Positions 1 through 9,254 of a stretch of DNA of 64,000 nucleotides are shown one piece after another. The stretch spans positions 1,302,001 to 1,366,000 of the forward strand of contig JAXLVB010000001.1 of assembly GCA_046329195.1 (NCBI GenBank), in the 5' to 3' direction. The position numbers were made by a program, and so were the translations under genes. Under the pieces are notes generated by a model. The model saw nothing but the letters and a program-made list of their open reading frames with translations, searched no databases and had not been told where the DNA came from. Positions within the stretch are counted from its first letter, which is position 1, and every line of letters starts with the position of its first letter. The stretch comes from JAXLVB01 sp046329195 (GTDB lineage Bacteria > Bacteroidota > Bacteroidia > Cytophagales > Spirosomataceae).

Positions 1-200
1 ATTTGTTAAAAACATCATATTTCGATGGATTTTATAGATAATTGTACTTTCATTCAAAACGTTCACCTACCGCCGAAAGGAGCCTGAAAGAGGACAAGCC
101 ACGTAGTTAAAAATACGTGGAAAAAGCGGTTGTCGAACCAATAAAACAAGGACAAACGGGCATTAATGGAGCAGAAGCTAGCTCACAACCGAACAAGTCT

Positions 201-1391
201 ATGAATATCCAACAAAAAATAAAGGCACTTGCCCATGATGCCGCTTCCGAACTGGTGGCCAATCGTCGGCATTTGCATAGCCACCCCGAATTGTCGTTTC
301 ATGAAGTTGAAACTCAAAAGTATGTAGCCCAAAAACTAACCGAAATGGGCTTACAACCCACGCCCATTGCCAACACTGGTTTGGTAGTAGTGATAGAAGG
401 CCGCAATCCCGACCAAAAAGTAGTGGGGCTGCGGGCCGATATGGATGCCTTGCCTATTGTAGAAGCCAACGACGTGCCGTACAAATCGCAAAATCCGGGC
501 GTGATGCACGCCTGCGGACACGATGTACACACGTCGTCGCTGCTGGGCGTGGCCAAGATTCTACAAAATCTTCGTGGCGAATTTGACGGAACGGTAAAGC
601 TGCTCTTTCAACCTGCCGAAGAAAAAGCCCCTGGCGGGGCCTCGTTGATGATTGCCGAAGGTGCTTTGCAAGCTCCTGCTCCAGCCAAAATGATAGGACA
701 ACACGTGGCTCCTAATATTCCGGTCGGTAAAATTGGCTTCCGTGAGGGGATGTACATGGCCTCTGCCGATGAACTTTACCTGACTGTAAAAGGAAAAGGA
801 GGACACGGTGCCATGCCCGACACGCTGATAGACCCTGTACTGATTGCCTCGCATATCATTGTGGCTTTGCAACAAATCATCAGCCGCAACCGTCCGCCCA
901 AATACCCCTCGGTGTTGTCGTTTGGGAAGGTAATAGCTAATGGCGCTACCAATGTGATTCCGAACGAAGTGTATATCGAGGGCACGTTTCGCTGTATGGA
1001 TGAGCAATGGCGAGCCGACGGATTGGCCAAAATGAAAAAATTGGCCGAAGGCATCGCCGAAGCGATGGGCGGAAGCTGTGAATTTTATGTGTTGAAAGGC
1101 TACCCCTTCCTTCAAAACGAACCCGTACTCACTCGTCGCCTTAAAGGTGCAGCCATTGAGTACATGGGCGAAGCAAATGTCATTGACCTTGACATCTGGA
1201 TGGCTGCCGAAGACTTTGCATTTTACTCGCAGGTGGTGGACAGTTGTTTTTACCGCTTAGGTACTCGTAACGAAGAGCGGGGCATCGTGTCGGGTGTGCA
1301 CACCCCTACCTTTGATGTGGACGAAAGCGCCCTCGAAATCGGTGCTGGCCTCATGAGTTGGCTGGCCGTGAAGGAGCTGATGGAGGAGTAA
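201..1391 (+). CDS. M20 family amidohydrolase (N-acyl-amino-acid / hippurate hydrolase type)
   Basis: Zinc-dependent hydrolase that removes acyl groups from N-acylated amino acids or related amides; probably cytoplasmic, since no signal peptide is seen. Using the ATG at 201 the protein is 396 aa, the usual family length. Visible motifs are HSHPELSFHE (about 26-35), GLRADMDALPI (76-86), the metal site HACGHD (103-108), FQPAEE (136-141, catalytic and metal-binding Glu), GHGAMP in the lid/dimerisation domain, and AAEDFAFY near the C-terminus. The frame is open back to a GTG at 117, but that extension has no family character, so I prefer ATG 201. It stands alone and converges with the interrupted alkB-like gene. 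The exact substrate cannot be told from sequence. Confidence 0.9.
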   Translation: MNIQQKIKALAHDAASELVANRRHLHSHPELSFHEVETQKYVAQKLTEMGLQPTPIANTGLVVVIEGRNPDQKVVGLRADMDALPIVEANDVPYKSQNPGVMHACGHDVHTSSLLGVAKILQNLRGEFDGTVKLLFQPAEEKAPGGASLMIAEGALQAPAPAKMIGQHVAPNIPVGKIGFREGMYMASADELYLTVKGKGGHGAMPDTLIDPVLIASHIIVALQQIISRNRPPKYPSVLSFGKVIANGATNVIPNEVYIEGTFRCMDEQWRADGLAKMKKLAEGIAEAMGGSCEFYVLKGYPFLQNEPVLTRRLKGAAIEYMGEANVIDLDIWMAAEDFAFYSQVVDSCFYRLGTRNEERGIVSGVHTPTFDVDESALEIGAGLMSWLAVKELMEE

Positions 1392-1398
1392 GGGCTGC

Positions 1399-2478
1399 TT
1401 AGGTGGTAAGCCCCATCTTCCAATGCTCCAATCGTTGGTTCATGAGTTTGAACCACAGCGGTGGCACCAAGGCAATCATAATCATCGTTGGGTATCCATA
1501 GGGTAACTGAGGGCTTTCGTCAATATGGCGCAGCACCTGATACCGCCTATTGGCATTAGCATGGTGGTCAGAATGACGTTGGAGTTGGAACAAAAAGAAA
1601 TTGGTCAGGAGTTGATTGGCATTCCACGAGTGCAACGGATTCACTCGTTCATAGCGATTAGGGGCAATTTCTCGCCGCAAAATCCCGTAATGCTCAATGT
1701 AATTGACCATTTCGAGCAACGAAAAGGCTATGATGCTCTGCACAACAAAAAACACAGGCACTTTCCAGAGCAACTCACCTGCCACCAGGCTCAGCACCAG
1801 CGTCAGCACCGCACAAAATAGCACAGGTGCCACTGCAAATTGGAGCATTTGGTTGCGCCAATGCCAAGTAGGAAGCCCTTTTTTCTGAAGGCGAGACTGC
1901 TCCAAACTTCATGCACTGCGGTAGCTCCCAAGCACCGTTCGCAGCCAAAAGGCGTAAAAATGCTCGCCTTTGCGACTGGTAGCAGGGTCTTGTGGGGTGG
2001 CTACATGTACGTGATGCCCTCGGTTGTGCTCAATAAAAAAGTGCATATAACTGACCGTCATCAGCAAGATTTTGGCATAAAACTGCTCTATCCAAGCTGT
2101 GCGGTGACCCAGTTCATGCGCTACCGTAATGCCAATACCGCCCGTTACGTTGGCCATGCCAATCAAAAAACCGAGGGCTTCCGACCATTGAAGGGGCGTT
2201 GTAGCAAACACAAAAGCACCCCACACCACCATGCCCAGCTGAACGTACACCCATACAAAGGTAATGAGTCGGTAGAAGCGTTCTTCAGATACTTGCGAGA
2301 CCAGCCGCTCGTCCACATTATGCGCATCTCGACCCACCCAAATGTCTAAAAGAGGAATGAGTACATAGGTAAAGCCTGCACAAAGGTAATTCCACCAGCC
2401 TCCCAACTCAAACCCAACCACTACCAACACTGGCAGAATAAACGCACAGAAAAAGCCTAATTTTTTGAGCGTTTGCAT
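1399..2478 (-). pseudogene. AlkB-like alkane 1-monooxygenase interrupted by an in-frame TGA
   Basis: Membrane di-iron fatty-acid-desaturase-superfamily hydroxylase, cut into two same-frame pieces. The 5' piece (2478 to 1909, 189 codons) carries hydrophobic helices and the His motifs HELGHR and EHNRGHH. The 3' piece (to 1399) carries NYIEHYG and LQRHSDHH. Together these are the full AlkB His-box set, in one frame and at normal length (about 359 codons). The only break is TGA at 1909-1911, between GSYRSA and SLEQSR, where to my knowledge the family commonly has Trp (TGG). One base change explains it. TGA is a normal stop elsewhere here, for example at 12804-12806, so code reassignment is unlikely. 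It could be a real nonsense mutation, a read error, or translated by reinitiation at the TTG at 1905. In an intact state it would hydroxylate alkanes or similar chains. Confidence 0.8.
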
Positions 2479-2832
2479 GATACATAACGGTTTAGAGACA
2501 ATGGTATCAAAGGTAGTGAAAACAAATTAGCTAATAAAGTGGATAGTGGTGACAGTTTTGCTAATGCTTCTTTAAGCAGAGTTTAAATGAGGATGAGTGG
2601 GCAGAACGAGCGATAAGGAAAAGAGACCGAAAGTTGTTACAAGGGACGGATTGTACCCATTGTGTTTTAAAACAAACCCCTAATTCGGTAATATCCAAAG
2701 TTTATTGCTGCTTGTTAGTTGACTGACTTTCAGGGAATTACAAATAACCAGTGCCGAATAACCAACAACCACCCCGTTGATATTTGCTTAAATGAAGAGC
2801 GAAACTGATTTTTGCGAAAAATAATCTCGGTT
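2479..2832. other. Intergenic divergent region between alkB-like gene and murD
   Basis: These 354 bases separate the alkB-like gene (reading left) from murD (reading right), so promoters for both are expected here. On the minus strand there is an exact TAnnTTTG match (listed separately). I found no convincing plus-strand promoter for murD, no hairpin terminator and no credible small gene. Confidence 0.5.
2508..2515 (-). promoter_or_regulatory. Candidate -7 promoter element for the alkB-like gene
   Basis: The minus strand reads TACCTTTG, an exact match to the Bacteroidota -7 consensus TAnnTTTG, 30 bases upstream of the ATG at 2478. No well-spaced -33 TTTG is evident, so this rests on one element plus position. 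Confidence 0.35.
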
Positions 2833-4185
2833 ATGGATAAGCAACGGTTAGTCATTTTGGGTGGTGGCGAAAGCGGCGTTGGGGCTGCTTTGTTGGCGCA
2901 AGCCAAAGGGTTTGAGGTGTTTTTGTCGGATAAAGGCTTACTGCAAGACAAGTACAAACAAATCCTGAACGACCATCAAATCCCTTTTGAAGAAGGCCAA
3001 CATACCGAATCGTTGATTCTGAATGCCAGCGAAGTTGTCAAAAGCCCGGGGATTCCAGATAAAGTAGAGCTTATCAAAAAGCTTCATGCTCAAGGCACGC
3101 CTGTAATTTCGGAGTTGGAGCTGGCGGCTCGTTACACCAACGCCAAGCTCATCGGTATCACAGGCTCCAACGGCAAAACCACCACCACACTGCTGACCTA
3201 CCACCTACTCAAGTCGGCAGGGCTGAAAGTGGGTTTGGCGGGTAACATTGGCGAGAGCTTTGCCAAGCAAGTAATTAATGACTCGTACGACTATTACGTG
3301 CTCGAAATCAGTAGTTTTCAGTTAGATAACCTCTACCAAACTCGCTTAGATGTAGCCCTACTGCTCAACATCACCCCCGACCACCTCGACCGCTACGAGT
3401 ACCAGTTTCAGAACTACGTCAATTCCAAGTTTCGTATCATCCAAAACATGACCCCTGCCGATACGTTTATCTATTGGCAAGAAAGCGAAGCCATTGCGGC
3501 GGAACTCCTCAAGCGAACCATCGTTCCGCATCAGCTACCCATTTCGATTACCCAACCACTCACCGAAGGCGCCTACCTACAAGACGAACGCCTCTATGCA
3601 ACTAGCAACGGACAGCATTTTGAGATTTCACAAGACGAAATGCCCATCAAAGGCACGCACAATGCCCTTAATGCTATGAGTGCCATCTTGATAGCTCAAA
3701 CTGTGGGCCTCAGTAGCGAGCAGATTCGGGATGGGCTGCTGTCCTTCAAGAATGCTTCGCACCGCTTAGAGTTGGCGGGCGAGCTACGAGGCGTTCGGTT
3801 TATCAACGATTCTAAAGCTACCAACGTTGACTCTGTGTACTATGCGCTAGGTAGTTTCAAAGAGCCGCTGGTGCTTATTATGGGCGGTGTGGACAAAGGC
3901 AACGATTATACCCAAATAGAAGCCTTGGTTCGTGACAAAGTGAAAGTGCTGATTTGTTTGGGCAAAGACAACCACAAACTCACCGACTTTTTTGGCGACA
4001 AAGTACCCCACATTCTCGAAACCCAAGACGTAACTGAAGCCGTACGAATGGGTTTAGAAGTGGCTCAACCTGGCGACGTGGTATTGCTTTCGCCGGCTTG
4101 TGCCAGCTTTGATTTGTTCCGCAATTATGAAGACCGGGGCGAGCAATTTAAAGCAGCCGTGAAGCAACTCATCGCCTCGGCATAG
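2833..4185 (+). CDS. murD: UDP-N-acetylmuramoyl-L-alanine--D-glutamate ligase
   Basis: ATP-dependent cytoplasmic ligase that adds D-glutamate to UDP-MurNAc-L-Ala, the second amino-acid step of peptidoglycan precursor synthesis. The N-terminal nucleotide-binding segment reads LGGGESGVGAALLA; the Mur-ligase P-loop GITGSNGKTTTT lies near residue 110; then come NITPDHLDRY, the C-terminal signature HRLELAGE with NDSKATN, GGVDKGNDY and LLSPACASFD. ATG 2833 gives 450 aa, normal for MurD; an upstream TTG in frame (2812) adds seven residues without family similarity. It is the first division-cluster gene present; mraY and earlier genes do not precede it. A 259-base gap separates it from ftsW, longer than usual for this cluster. 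Confidence 0.97.
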   Translation: MDKQRLVILGGGESGVGAALLAQAKGFEVFLSDKGLLQDKYKQILNDHQIPFEEGQHTESLILNASEVVKSPGIPDKVELIKKLHAQGTPVISELELAARYTNAKLIGITGSNGKTTTTLLTYHLLKSAGLKVGLAGNIGESFAKQVINDSYDYYVLEISSFQLDNLYQTRLDVALLLNITPDHLDRYEYQFQNYVNSKFRIIQNMTPADTFIYWQESEAIAAELLKRTIVPHQLPISITQPLTEGAYLQDERLYATSNGQHFEISQDEMPIKGTHNALNAMSAILIAQTVGLSSEQIRDGLLSFKNASHRLELAGELRGVRFINDSKATNVDSVYYALGSFKEPLVLIMGGVDKGNDYTQIEALVRDKVKVLICLGKDNHKLTDFFGDKVPHILETQDVTEAVRMGLEVAQPGDVVLLSPACASFDLFRNYEDRGEQFKAAVKQLIASA

Positions 4186-4444
4186 TCCAAAAAGGATACG
4201 AATCTAAGGAGAAGCCATGGCTTTGCAAACACGTATTTATGTCTGGTTTAGGTCAAGTCTTACTTTATTATGATAAAAATAGTTGTCTGTAAACCAGGGT
4301 ATTAGAAAGGGTTTAATTTTTTCTTTCAGAATTCTCCTATTTTAAAAGTTCTTTTTCTATAACTTCGTTATTCAAATTCAAAGAAAGCATTATTCTCCCT
4401 TTTTATCATTGGTATTTTCCCAATTACAAGAAGACGCATTTCCG

Positions 4445-5590
4445 ATGAAAACCTGGCTTCAAGAAAACCTCAAGGGCGATTATCAAATCTGGATTATTGT
4501 GTGTATCATGACGGTGCTCAGTATGTTGGCCGTGTATAGCGCCACGGGTACGCTGGCCTACAAAAACACGACTAATTCTGAGATGTACCTAATCAAGCAC
4601 TTATTTGGGTATGCGTTGGGGCTTGGCTTTTTGTGGGTAATCCATCGCACCAACTACATGGTGTTTGCCACCAAAGCTTCTTACTATTTGCTGTGGATTT
4701 CGCTGGCTTTGGTTTGGTATGCCAACCTAATGGGGGTTAAAATCAACGATGCCAGCCGTTGGATTCGGATTCCGTTCATTGGACTTACCTTCCAGCCTTC
4801 CGATTTGGCCAAGCTCGCTCTTATTGCCAACTTGGCGGCTATGTTGGCCAAGCGCCAGCACAAAGAATATACCAACGACCCCGAGCAGCTGTTCCGTATG
4901 TTAATGCCTATGATTTTTTGGATTGGCGTTATCTGTAGTTCTATTGCCGTTTCTAACGGCTCTACTGCTATTTTGTTGGGCGGTACGTGTTTCTTACTCA
5001 TGTTCATTGGCCGAGTACCACCACGGTACTTGATGATGCTGGTGCTGGTCTGCTCGCTATTGGGTGGAATCGGCCTCGCCACGGGCGACCGCTGGAAAAC
5101 CGTTCAAAAGCGCATTGACCGTTTCAAGAGTCACGAAGACGAAAAGAAAGATGACTCGCAACTCGTGCAAGGTTATATTGCCATCGCCGAGGGCGGTCTG
5201 ATAGGCAGGGGGCCCGGGCGTAGTCTTCAGCGCAATTACCTTCCTGAAGCGTATTCTGATAGTATTTACGCCATTATTGTAGAAGAGTACGGGTATATCG
5301 TCGGCGGAATTGGCACGTTGATGCTGTATTTATGGCTCTTGTACCGAGGTATGAAAGCCATTGCCCGTAGCGACAGAGCCTTTGGGGGGTTATTGTCGGC
5401 AGGACTCACGTTTCTGATAGTCATTCAAGCCTTAATCCATATATGCGTCAGTACAGGGCTGATGCCCTATACAGGCCAAACACTACCTATGATAAGCATG
5501 GGAGGCTCCTCGCAATGGGCTACAGCTATTTGTATAGGCATTGTCTTGAGTATCAGTAGAAAAGGCATACCCGAAGCGACTATTAAATAA
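4445..5590 (+). CDS. ftsW: Septal peptidoglycan polymerase FtsW (SEDS family)
   Basis: Polytopic inner-membrane glycosyltransferase that polymerises lipid II at the division septum together with its class B PBP partner. The 381-aa protein has about ten hydrophobic segments. SEDS signatures include RWIRIPFIGLTFQPSDLAKL, NGSTAILLGG, AEGGLIGRGPGRS, the IYAIIVEEYGYIVGG segment and the C-terminal PYTGQTLPMISMGGSSQWA. ATG 4445 is preferred over an in-frame TTG at 4409. RodA shares the fold, but the position between murD and murG decides for FtsW. The 259 bases upstream hold no recognisable terminator or TAnnTTTG promoter, so the gene may still be co-transcribed with murD. Confidence 0.95.
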   Translation: MKTWLQENLKGDYQIWIIVCIMTVLSMLAVYSATGTLAYKNTTNSEMYLIKHLFGYALGLGFLWVIHRTNYMVFATKASYYLLWISLALVWYANLMGVKINDASRWIRIPFIGLTFQPSDLAKLALIANLAAMLAKRQHKEYTNDPEQLFRMLMPMIFWIGVICSSIAVSNGSTAILLGGTCFLLMFIGRVPPRYLMMLVLVCSLLGGIGLATGDRWKTVQKRIDRFKSHEDEKKDDSQLVQGYIAIAEGGLIGRGPGRSLQRNYLPEAYSDSIYAIIVEEYGYIVGGIGTLMLYLWLLYRGMKAIARSDRAFGGLLSAGLTFLIVIQALIHICVSTGLMPYTGQTLPMISMGGSSQWATAICIGIVLSISRKGIPEATIK

Positions 5591-5663
5591 GCAGGAATGA
5601 TGCCCAACCAAGGCATTTAAACGTTACAATCAATACTCAATTACAAAACCCTATCAATAGCCC

Positions 5664-6770
5664 ATGAGTAGTCTTTCTCCACGAGTTATCATTAGCGGTG
5701 GCGGCACTGGCGGACACATCTATCCAGCTATTGCCATAGCCAATGCCATTCGAGAGCTGACTCCCACTGCCGAAATCCTCTTTGTGGGGGCCGAAGGCAA
5801 AATGGAAATGGAAAAAGTACCCAAGGCAGGCTATCGTATTATTGGCTTGCCCATTGCGGGTATTCAACGCAAGCTTGCTATTGAGAACCTCACCTTTCCG
5901 ATTAAACTCGTCAAAAGCCTGGTGAAAGCTCGTAGTATCATCAACGAATTTAAGCCCAATGTAGCCGTGGGTGTGGGAGGCTATGCCAGTGGCCCCTTAT
6001 TACTGGCAGCCAGTATAATGGGTATCCCATATTTGATTCAAGAACAAAACTCTTATGCTGGCGTAACGAACAAGTTTCTGTCGAAAAAAGCCAAAAAAAT
6101 CTGCGTTGCCTATCCGGGTATGGAGCAGTTTTTTCCGGCTGACAAAATCCTCATGACGGGTAACCCAGTTCGTAAAGATATTCTAGACAGTGCCACCAAA
6201 CGAGAGGCTGCCGTCAAGCATTTCGGGCTGGACGCCAGTAAGAAAACCTTGCTCATCATTGGCGGAAGCCAAGGCGCCAAAACTATCAACGAGAGCATTG
6301 ACAAGGGCTTGGCCGAACTCGTAAAAGCAGGGTATCAGGTAGTTTGGCAAACCGGAAAACTCTATATCGAAAAAGCCAAAGAAACTGTCAAAGGTCTGAA
6401 AACCAAATCGGTGTATGTGTCAGACTTTATTTATGAAATGGATTTAGCCTACGCCATTGCCGACGCCGTGGTGTCAAGAGCTGGCGCCTTGTCGGTATCC
6501 GAAATCTGTCTGGTGGGCAAGCCGTCTATCTTTGTGCCGTTTCCGTTTGCGGCTGAAGACCACCAAACTAAAAACGCCTTAAGTTTGGTCAACGAAAACG
6601 CTGGGCTATTGGTCAAGGACTCCGAGGCTAAAGACAAACTTATTACAGAAACCTTGGCCTTGCTCCAAAACACCGAAAAACAAACCCTTTTGAGTGCTAA
6701 CATCCTAAAACTCGCCAAGCCTGATGCTGCCAACGAAATTGCAGGAGAAGTACTAAAATTGATAAAATAA
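5664..6770 (+). CDS. murG: Undecaprenyl-PP-MurNAc-pentapeptide GlcNAc transferase
   Basis: Peripheral membrane GT-B glycosyltransferase that adds GlcNAc to lipid I, making lipid II. The 368-aa protein shows the N-terminal loop GGGTGGHIYPA, the second glycine loop GVGGYASGP, QEQNSYAG, the hinge/UDP-GlcNAc loop GGSQGAKTIN, WQTGK, and the donor-binding segment SRAGALSVSE followed by PFPFAAEDHQTKNA. Length is typical. The ATG at 5664 is the only sensible start. The gene ends three bases before murC, so the two are surely co-transcribed. Confidence 0.97.
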   Translation: MSSLSPRVIISGGGTGGHIYPAIAIANAIRELTPTAEILFVGAEGKMEMEKVPKAGYRIIGLPIAGIQRKLAIENLTFPIKLVKSLVKARSIINEFKPNVAVGVGGYASGPLLLAASIMGIPYLIQEQNSYAGVTNKFLSKKAKKICVAYPGMEQFFPADKILMTGNPVRKDILDSATKREAAVKHFGLDASKKTLLIIGGSQGAKTINESIDKGLAELVKAGYQVVWQTGKLYIEKAKETVKGLKTKSVYVSDFIYEMDLAYAIADAVVSRAGALSVSEICLVGKPSIFVPFPFAAEDHQTKNALSLVNENAGLLVKDSEAKDKLITETLALLQNTEKQTLLSANILKLAKPDAANEIAGEVLKLIK

Positions 6771-6773
6771 CGC

Positions 6774-8156
6774 ATGCAATTCGAACACATCAAATACGTC
6801 TATTTCCTCGGAATCGGAGGCATTGGCATGAGTGCGCTGGCTCGTTGGTTCAACGTAAACGGTTTTCAAGTAGCTGGTTATGACAAAACCACCACTGCCC
6901 TGACTAACACGCTCCAACAAGAAGGTATCCGCATTCATTTCGACGACGATGTCAACGCCATCCCGTCTGAGTTTTTGGCAAATCCAGCTCAAACCTTGGT
7001 GGTGTTAACCCCTGCTATTCCGAAAGACCATCAAGAGTGGAACTTTTTGATAGACAATAACTTCCAAATTCTCAAACGCTCTCAAGTGTTGGGTTTGTTG
7101 GCCAGTACCATGCGCACTATCGCTGTGGCTGGAACGCACGGCAAAACCACCACGTCGTCAATGGTGGCGCATATTCTGAAAGCATCAGGCAAAAACATAG
7201 CGGCATTTTTGGGCGGAATTACTCAAAACTACCAGACCAATTTTCTCCTCAACGACCCTACCAACGACCTCAACTCTGTCTTGTGCGTGGTAGAAGCCGA
7301 TGAGTTTGACCGTTCGTTTTTGACCCTTTTTCCAGACATCGCCGTGGTGACCTCCACCGATGCCGACCACCTTGACATCTACGGCGACCACAACCACGTA
7401 CTCGAATCATTTGGGGCATTTGTCAGCCAGATTAAACCCAACGGTCGTTTTTTCATGAAGAAAGGGCTTGCCTTAGCCAATCATACCGGAGCCATAGTAC
7501 AAGATTTTTCGTTTGATGGAGGCGATTTTCATGCTGCCCGTTTCCGCATCGAAAATGCCCGCTTTACCTTCGACTTGGTTTATCCCGGTGGCGTAGTACC
7601 CGATGTGCAACTGATGATGCCGGGCTTTCACAATGTCGAGAACGCCCTTGCCGCCTTTGCTTCTGCTTGGGCGGTCGGAGTAGAACCTGCTCAAATCAAA
7701 GAAACCTTGGGTACGTACCGTGGGGTAAAACGTCGCTTTGAATACTACCTCCAAACACCCACTCATGTACTGATAGACGATTACGCTCATCACCCCACCG
7801 AAGTCGAAGCCTTTTTGCGTTCGGTGCGGGCACTCTATCCTGACAAACACATCACAGCTATCTTCCAACCACACCTATTTACCCGCACTCGTGACTTCCA
7901 AGAAGGCTTTGCCGAAAGCCTCAGCTTGGCCGATAGACTGTTGTTGTTAGACATTTATCCAGCTCGTGAACAACCAATTGAAGGAATTTCATCGAAAATT
8001 GTTTTCGACCGAGTACATTTGCAGGATAAAATCCTCCTTGCTAAATCTGAAGTTATCCAAACATTAAAAAATCTCCCTACCGAAGTGGTCGTAACCATCG
8101 GAGCCGGAGATGTGGAGCAGCTATTGCCAGACTTGGTTCGGCTCCTCAATAAGTAG
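6774..8156 (+). CDS. murC: UDP-N-acetylmuramate--L-alanine ligase
   Basis: ATP-dependent ligase that adds L-Ala, the first stem-peptide residue, to UDP-MurNAc in the cytoplasm. The 460-aa protein has the N-terminal Rossmann motif FLGIGGIGMSALARW, the P-loop AVAGTHGKTTTSS near residue 120, VEADEFDRSF, DHLDIYGDH, PGFHNVENALAA, IDDYAHHPTEV and FQPHLFTRT, which are MurC-specific rather than Mpl or MurD. It follows murG by three bases and is followed by a hairpin terminator candidate at 8185-8210, which suggests that the murD-murC transcript can end here before ftsQ. Confidence 0.97.
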   Translation: MQFEHIKYVYFLGIGGIGMSALARWFNVNGFQVAGYDKTTTALTNTLQQEGIRIHFDDDVNAIPSEFLANPAQTLVVLTPAIPKDHQEWNFLIDNNFQILKRSQVLGLLASTMRTIAVAGTHGKTTTSSMVAHILKASGKNIAAFLGGITQNYQTNFLLNDPTNDLNSVLCVVEADEFDRSFLTLFPDIAVVTSTDADHLDIYGDHNHVLESFGAFVSQIKPNGRFFMKKGLALANHTGAIVQDFSFDGGDFHAARFRIENARFTFDLVYPGGVVPDVQLMMPGFHNVENALAAFASAWAVGVEPAQIKETLGTYRGVKRRFEYYLQTPTHVLIDDYAHHPTEVEAFLRSVRALYPDKHITAIFQPHLFTRTRDFQEGFAESLSLADRLLLLDIYPAREQPIEGISSKIVFDRVHLQDKILLAKSEVIQTLKNLPTEVVVTIGAGDVEQLLPDLVRLLNK

Positions 8157-8486
8157 TCTAAAACAAAAAATACAACAAATCACCAGCACCTCATACGGCG
8201 GGTGCTTTTGTTTGTTCAAGGCTTGGTGTAATAAAGCCAAGTGTTAAAAAAGTCGTTATGATGGTGTAAATAGCCAAAGTGCCTTTTCGAAATCAGCAGA
8301 TTATCCGTACAGCCTTTTGTTTGTAACTTGCTGTTTTTTAGTAAATTGTGAGAAATAAGCGGCTAATGGTTAATAATGACTTAGTTCTGATTATCAATTA
8401 TTTGAATAAAACTGTGTTTGATTTAACCCCAAAGCAATAGTTTCCGTTTACTCAAATTATTTACTTGATTATAAGCAAGTTCGGCG
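8157..8486 (+). other. Intergenic region between murC and ftsQ
   Basis: These 330 bases interrupt the division cluster. The first part holds a terminator-like hairpin (8185-8210). The remainder is AT-rich and probably holds a promoter for ftsQ-ftsA-ftsZ, but I could not find an exact TAnnTTTG element, nor a small gene. Confidence 0.5.
8185..8210 (+). terminator. Putative intrinsic terminator after murC
   Basis: AGCACC (8185-8190) pairs with GGTGCT (8201-8206), with a T·G pair extending the stem inward, followed by TTTGTTTGTT. It lies 29 bases after the murC stop. The stem is short, so partial read-through into ftsQ is plausible. Confidence 0.55.
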
Positions 8487-9254
8487 ATGTTTTCTAATTT
8501 TAAATTCCGAAAAGTGTTATGGGGGCTATTAGGCGTGCTGTTAGTCGGAACCATCGGCTTTGCATTGAGCCAACAAGCCAGCCGACACTGTAAGAATATC
8601 CGAATCGAAATTGATAAAGGAAGTGCAGAAGATTTTCTGATTACAACCGAAGATGTGGATAAATTGATTACTGACAACGGTCAAGACCAACTCATCAATC
8701 GTCCCTTCAGCGAAATAGATTTCCAGCACTTAGAAAGTCGGGTAAAATCCAATAAAGTGGTAGATAATTGTCAGATTTATAGAGACTTACGGGGCGATTT
8801 AGTGGTGGCTATTACACAGCATCGCCCTATTGCCCGAGTTACTTTTGAAGGAGGGGTTTCGTCAGTACATGACTTGTACGTCAACGAAAAAGGGGAATTT
8901 TTTCCAATGTCTGACCGCCATACGGCACGAGTACTATTGCTATCTGGCCATTATTTTGAGCGATTGATGGGGTTAACCCGTACCCAAGACAAGAGTTTGG
9001 TAGAACTCCTCAACTGGATAGACCAAGACCCGTTTTGGAAAGCACAAATTACGCAATTGGAAATAGATAAAGAAGGCGAAATAAACATGATGCCGCAGGT
9101 AGGAGAGCACACCGTTGAGTTTGGCGATGCCTCCGACCCCGAAGCGAAGTTCTCGAAGTTAAAATTATTTTACACCAAGATTCTGCCTGCTAAAGGCTGG
9201 AATCATTATCATAGAGTGAGTGTAAAGTTCCGTAACCAAATTGTTTGTGAGTGA
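8487..9254 (+). CDS. ftsQ: Cell division protein FtsQ (Bacteroidota type)
   Basis: Bitopic divisome protein linking early and late division proteins. The 255-aa protein has a short cytoplasmic tail, one transmembrane helix (about 11-27) and a periplasmic region that begins with a POTRA-like segment (CKNIRIEID, then ITTEDV) followed by FtsQ-like features such as ITQHRPIARV and YVNEKGEFFPMS. Sequence conservation in this family is low, so the call rests on topology plus position directly before ftsA. Its TGA stop overlaps the ftsA ATG by one base (TGATG), indicating translational coupling. Confidence 0.88.
   Translation: MFSNFKFRKVLWGLLGVLLVGTIGFALSQQASRHCKNIRIEIDKGSAEDFLITTEDVDKLITDNGQDQLINRPFSEIDFQHLESRVKSNKVVDNCQIYRDLRGDLVVAITQHRPIARVTFEGGVSSVHDLYVNEKGEFFPMSDRHTARVLLLSGHYFERLMGLTRTQDKSLVELLNWIDQDPFWKAQITQLEIDKEGEINMMPQVGEHTVEFGDASDPEAKFSKLKLFYTKILPAKGWNHYHRVSVKFRNQIVCE

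Noticed and set aside
561..1115. 184-codon minus-strand open frame
   Set aside because: It is antisense to the clearly real M20 gene and has no family character.
1909..1911. Possible selenocysteine or recoded TGA in the alkB-like gene
   Set aside because: No hairpin of SECIS type is evident after the codon, the family has no Sec, and TGA is an ordinary stop in other genes of the window such as those ending at 9254 and 12806.
1840..2349. 169-codon plus-strand open frame over the alkB-like gene
   Set aside because: It is the complement of the interrupted AlkB-like coding sequence, which carries the full set of His motifs.
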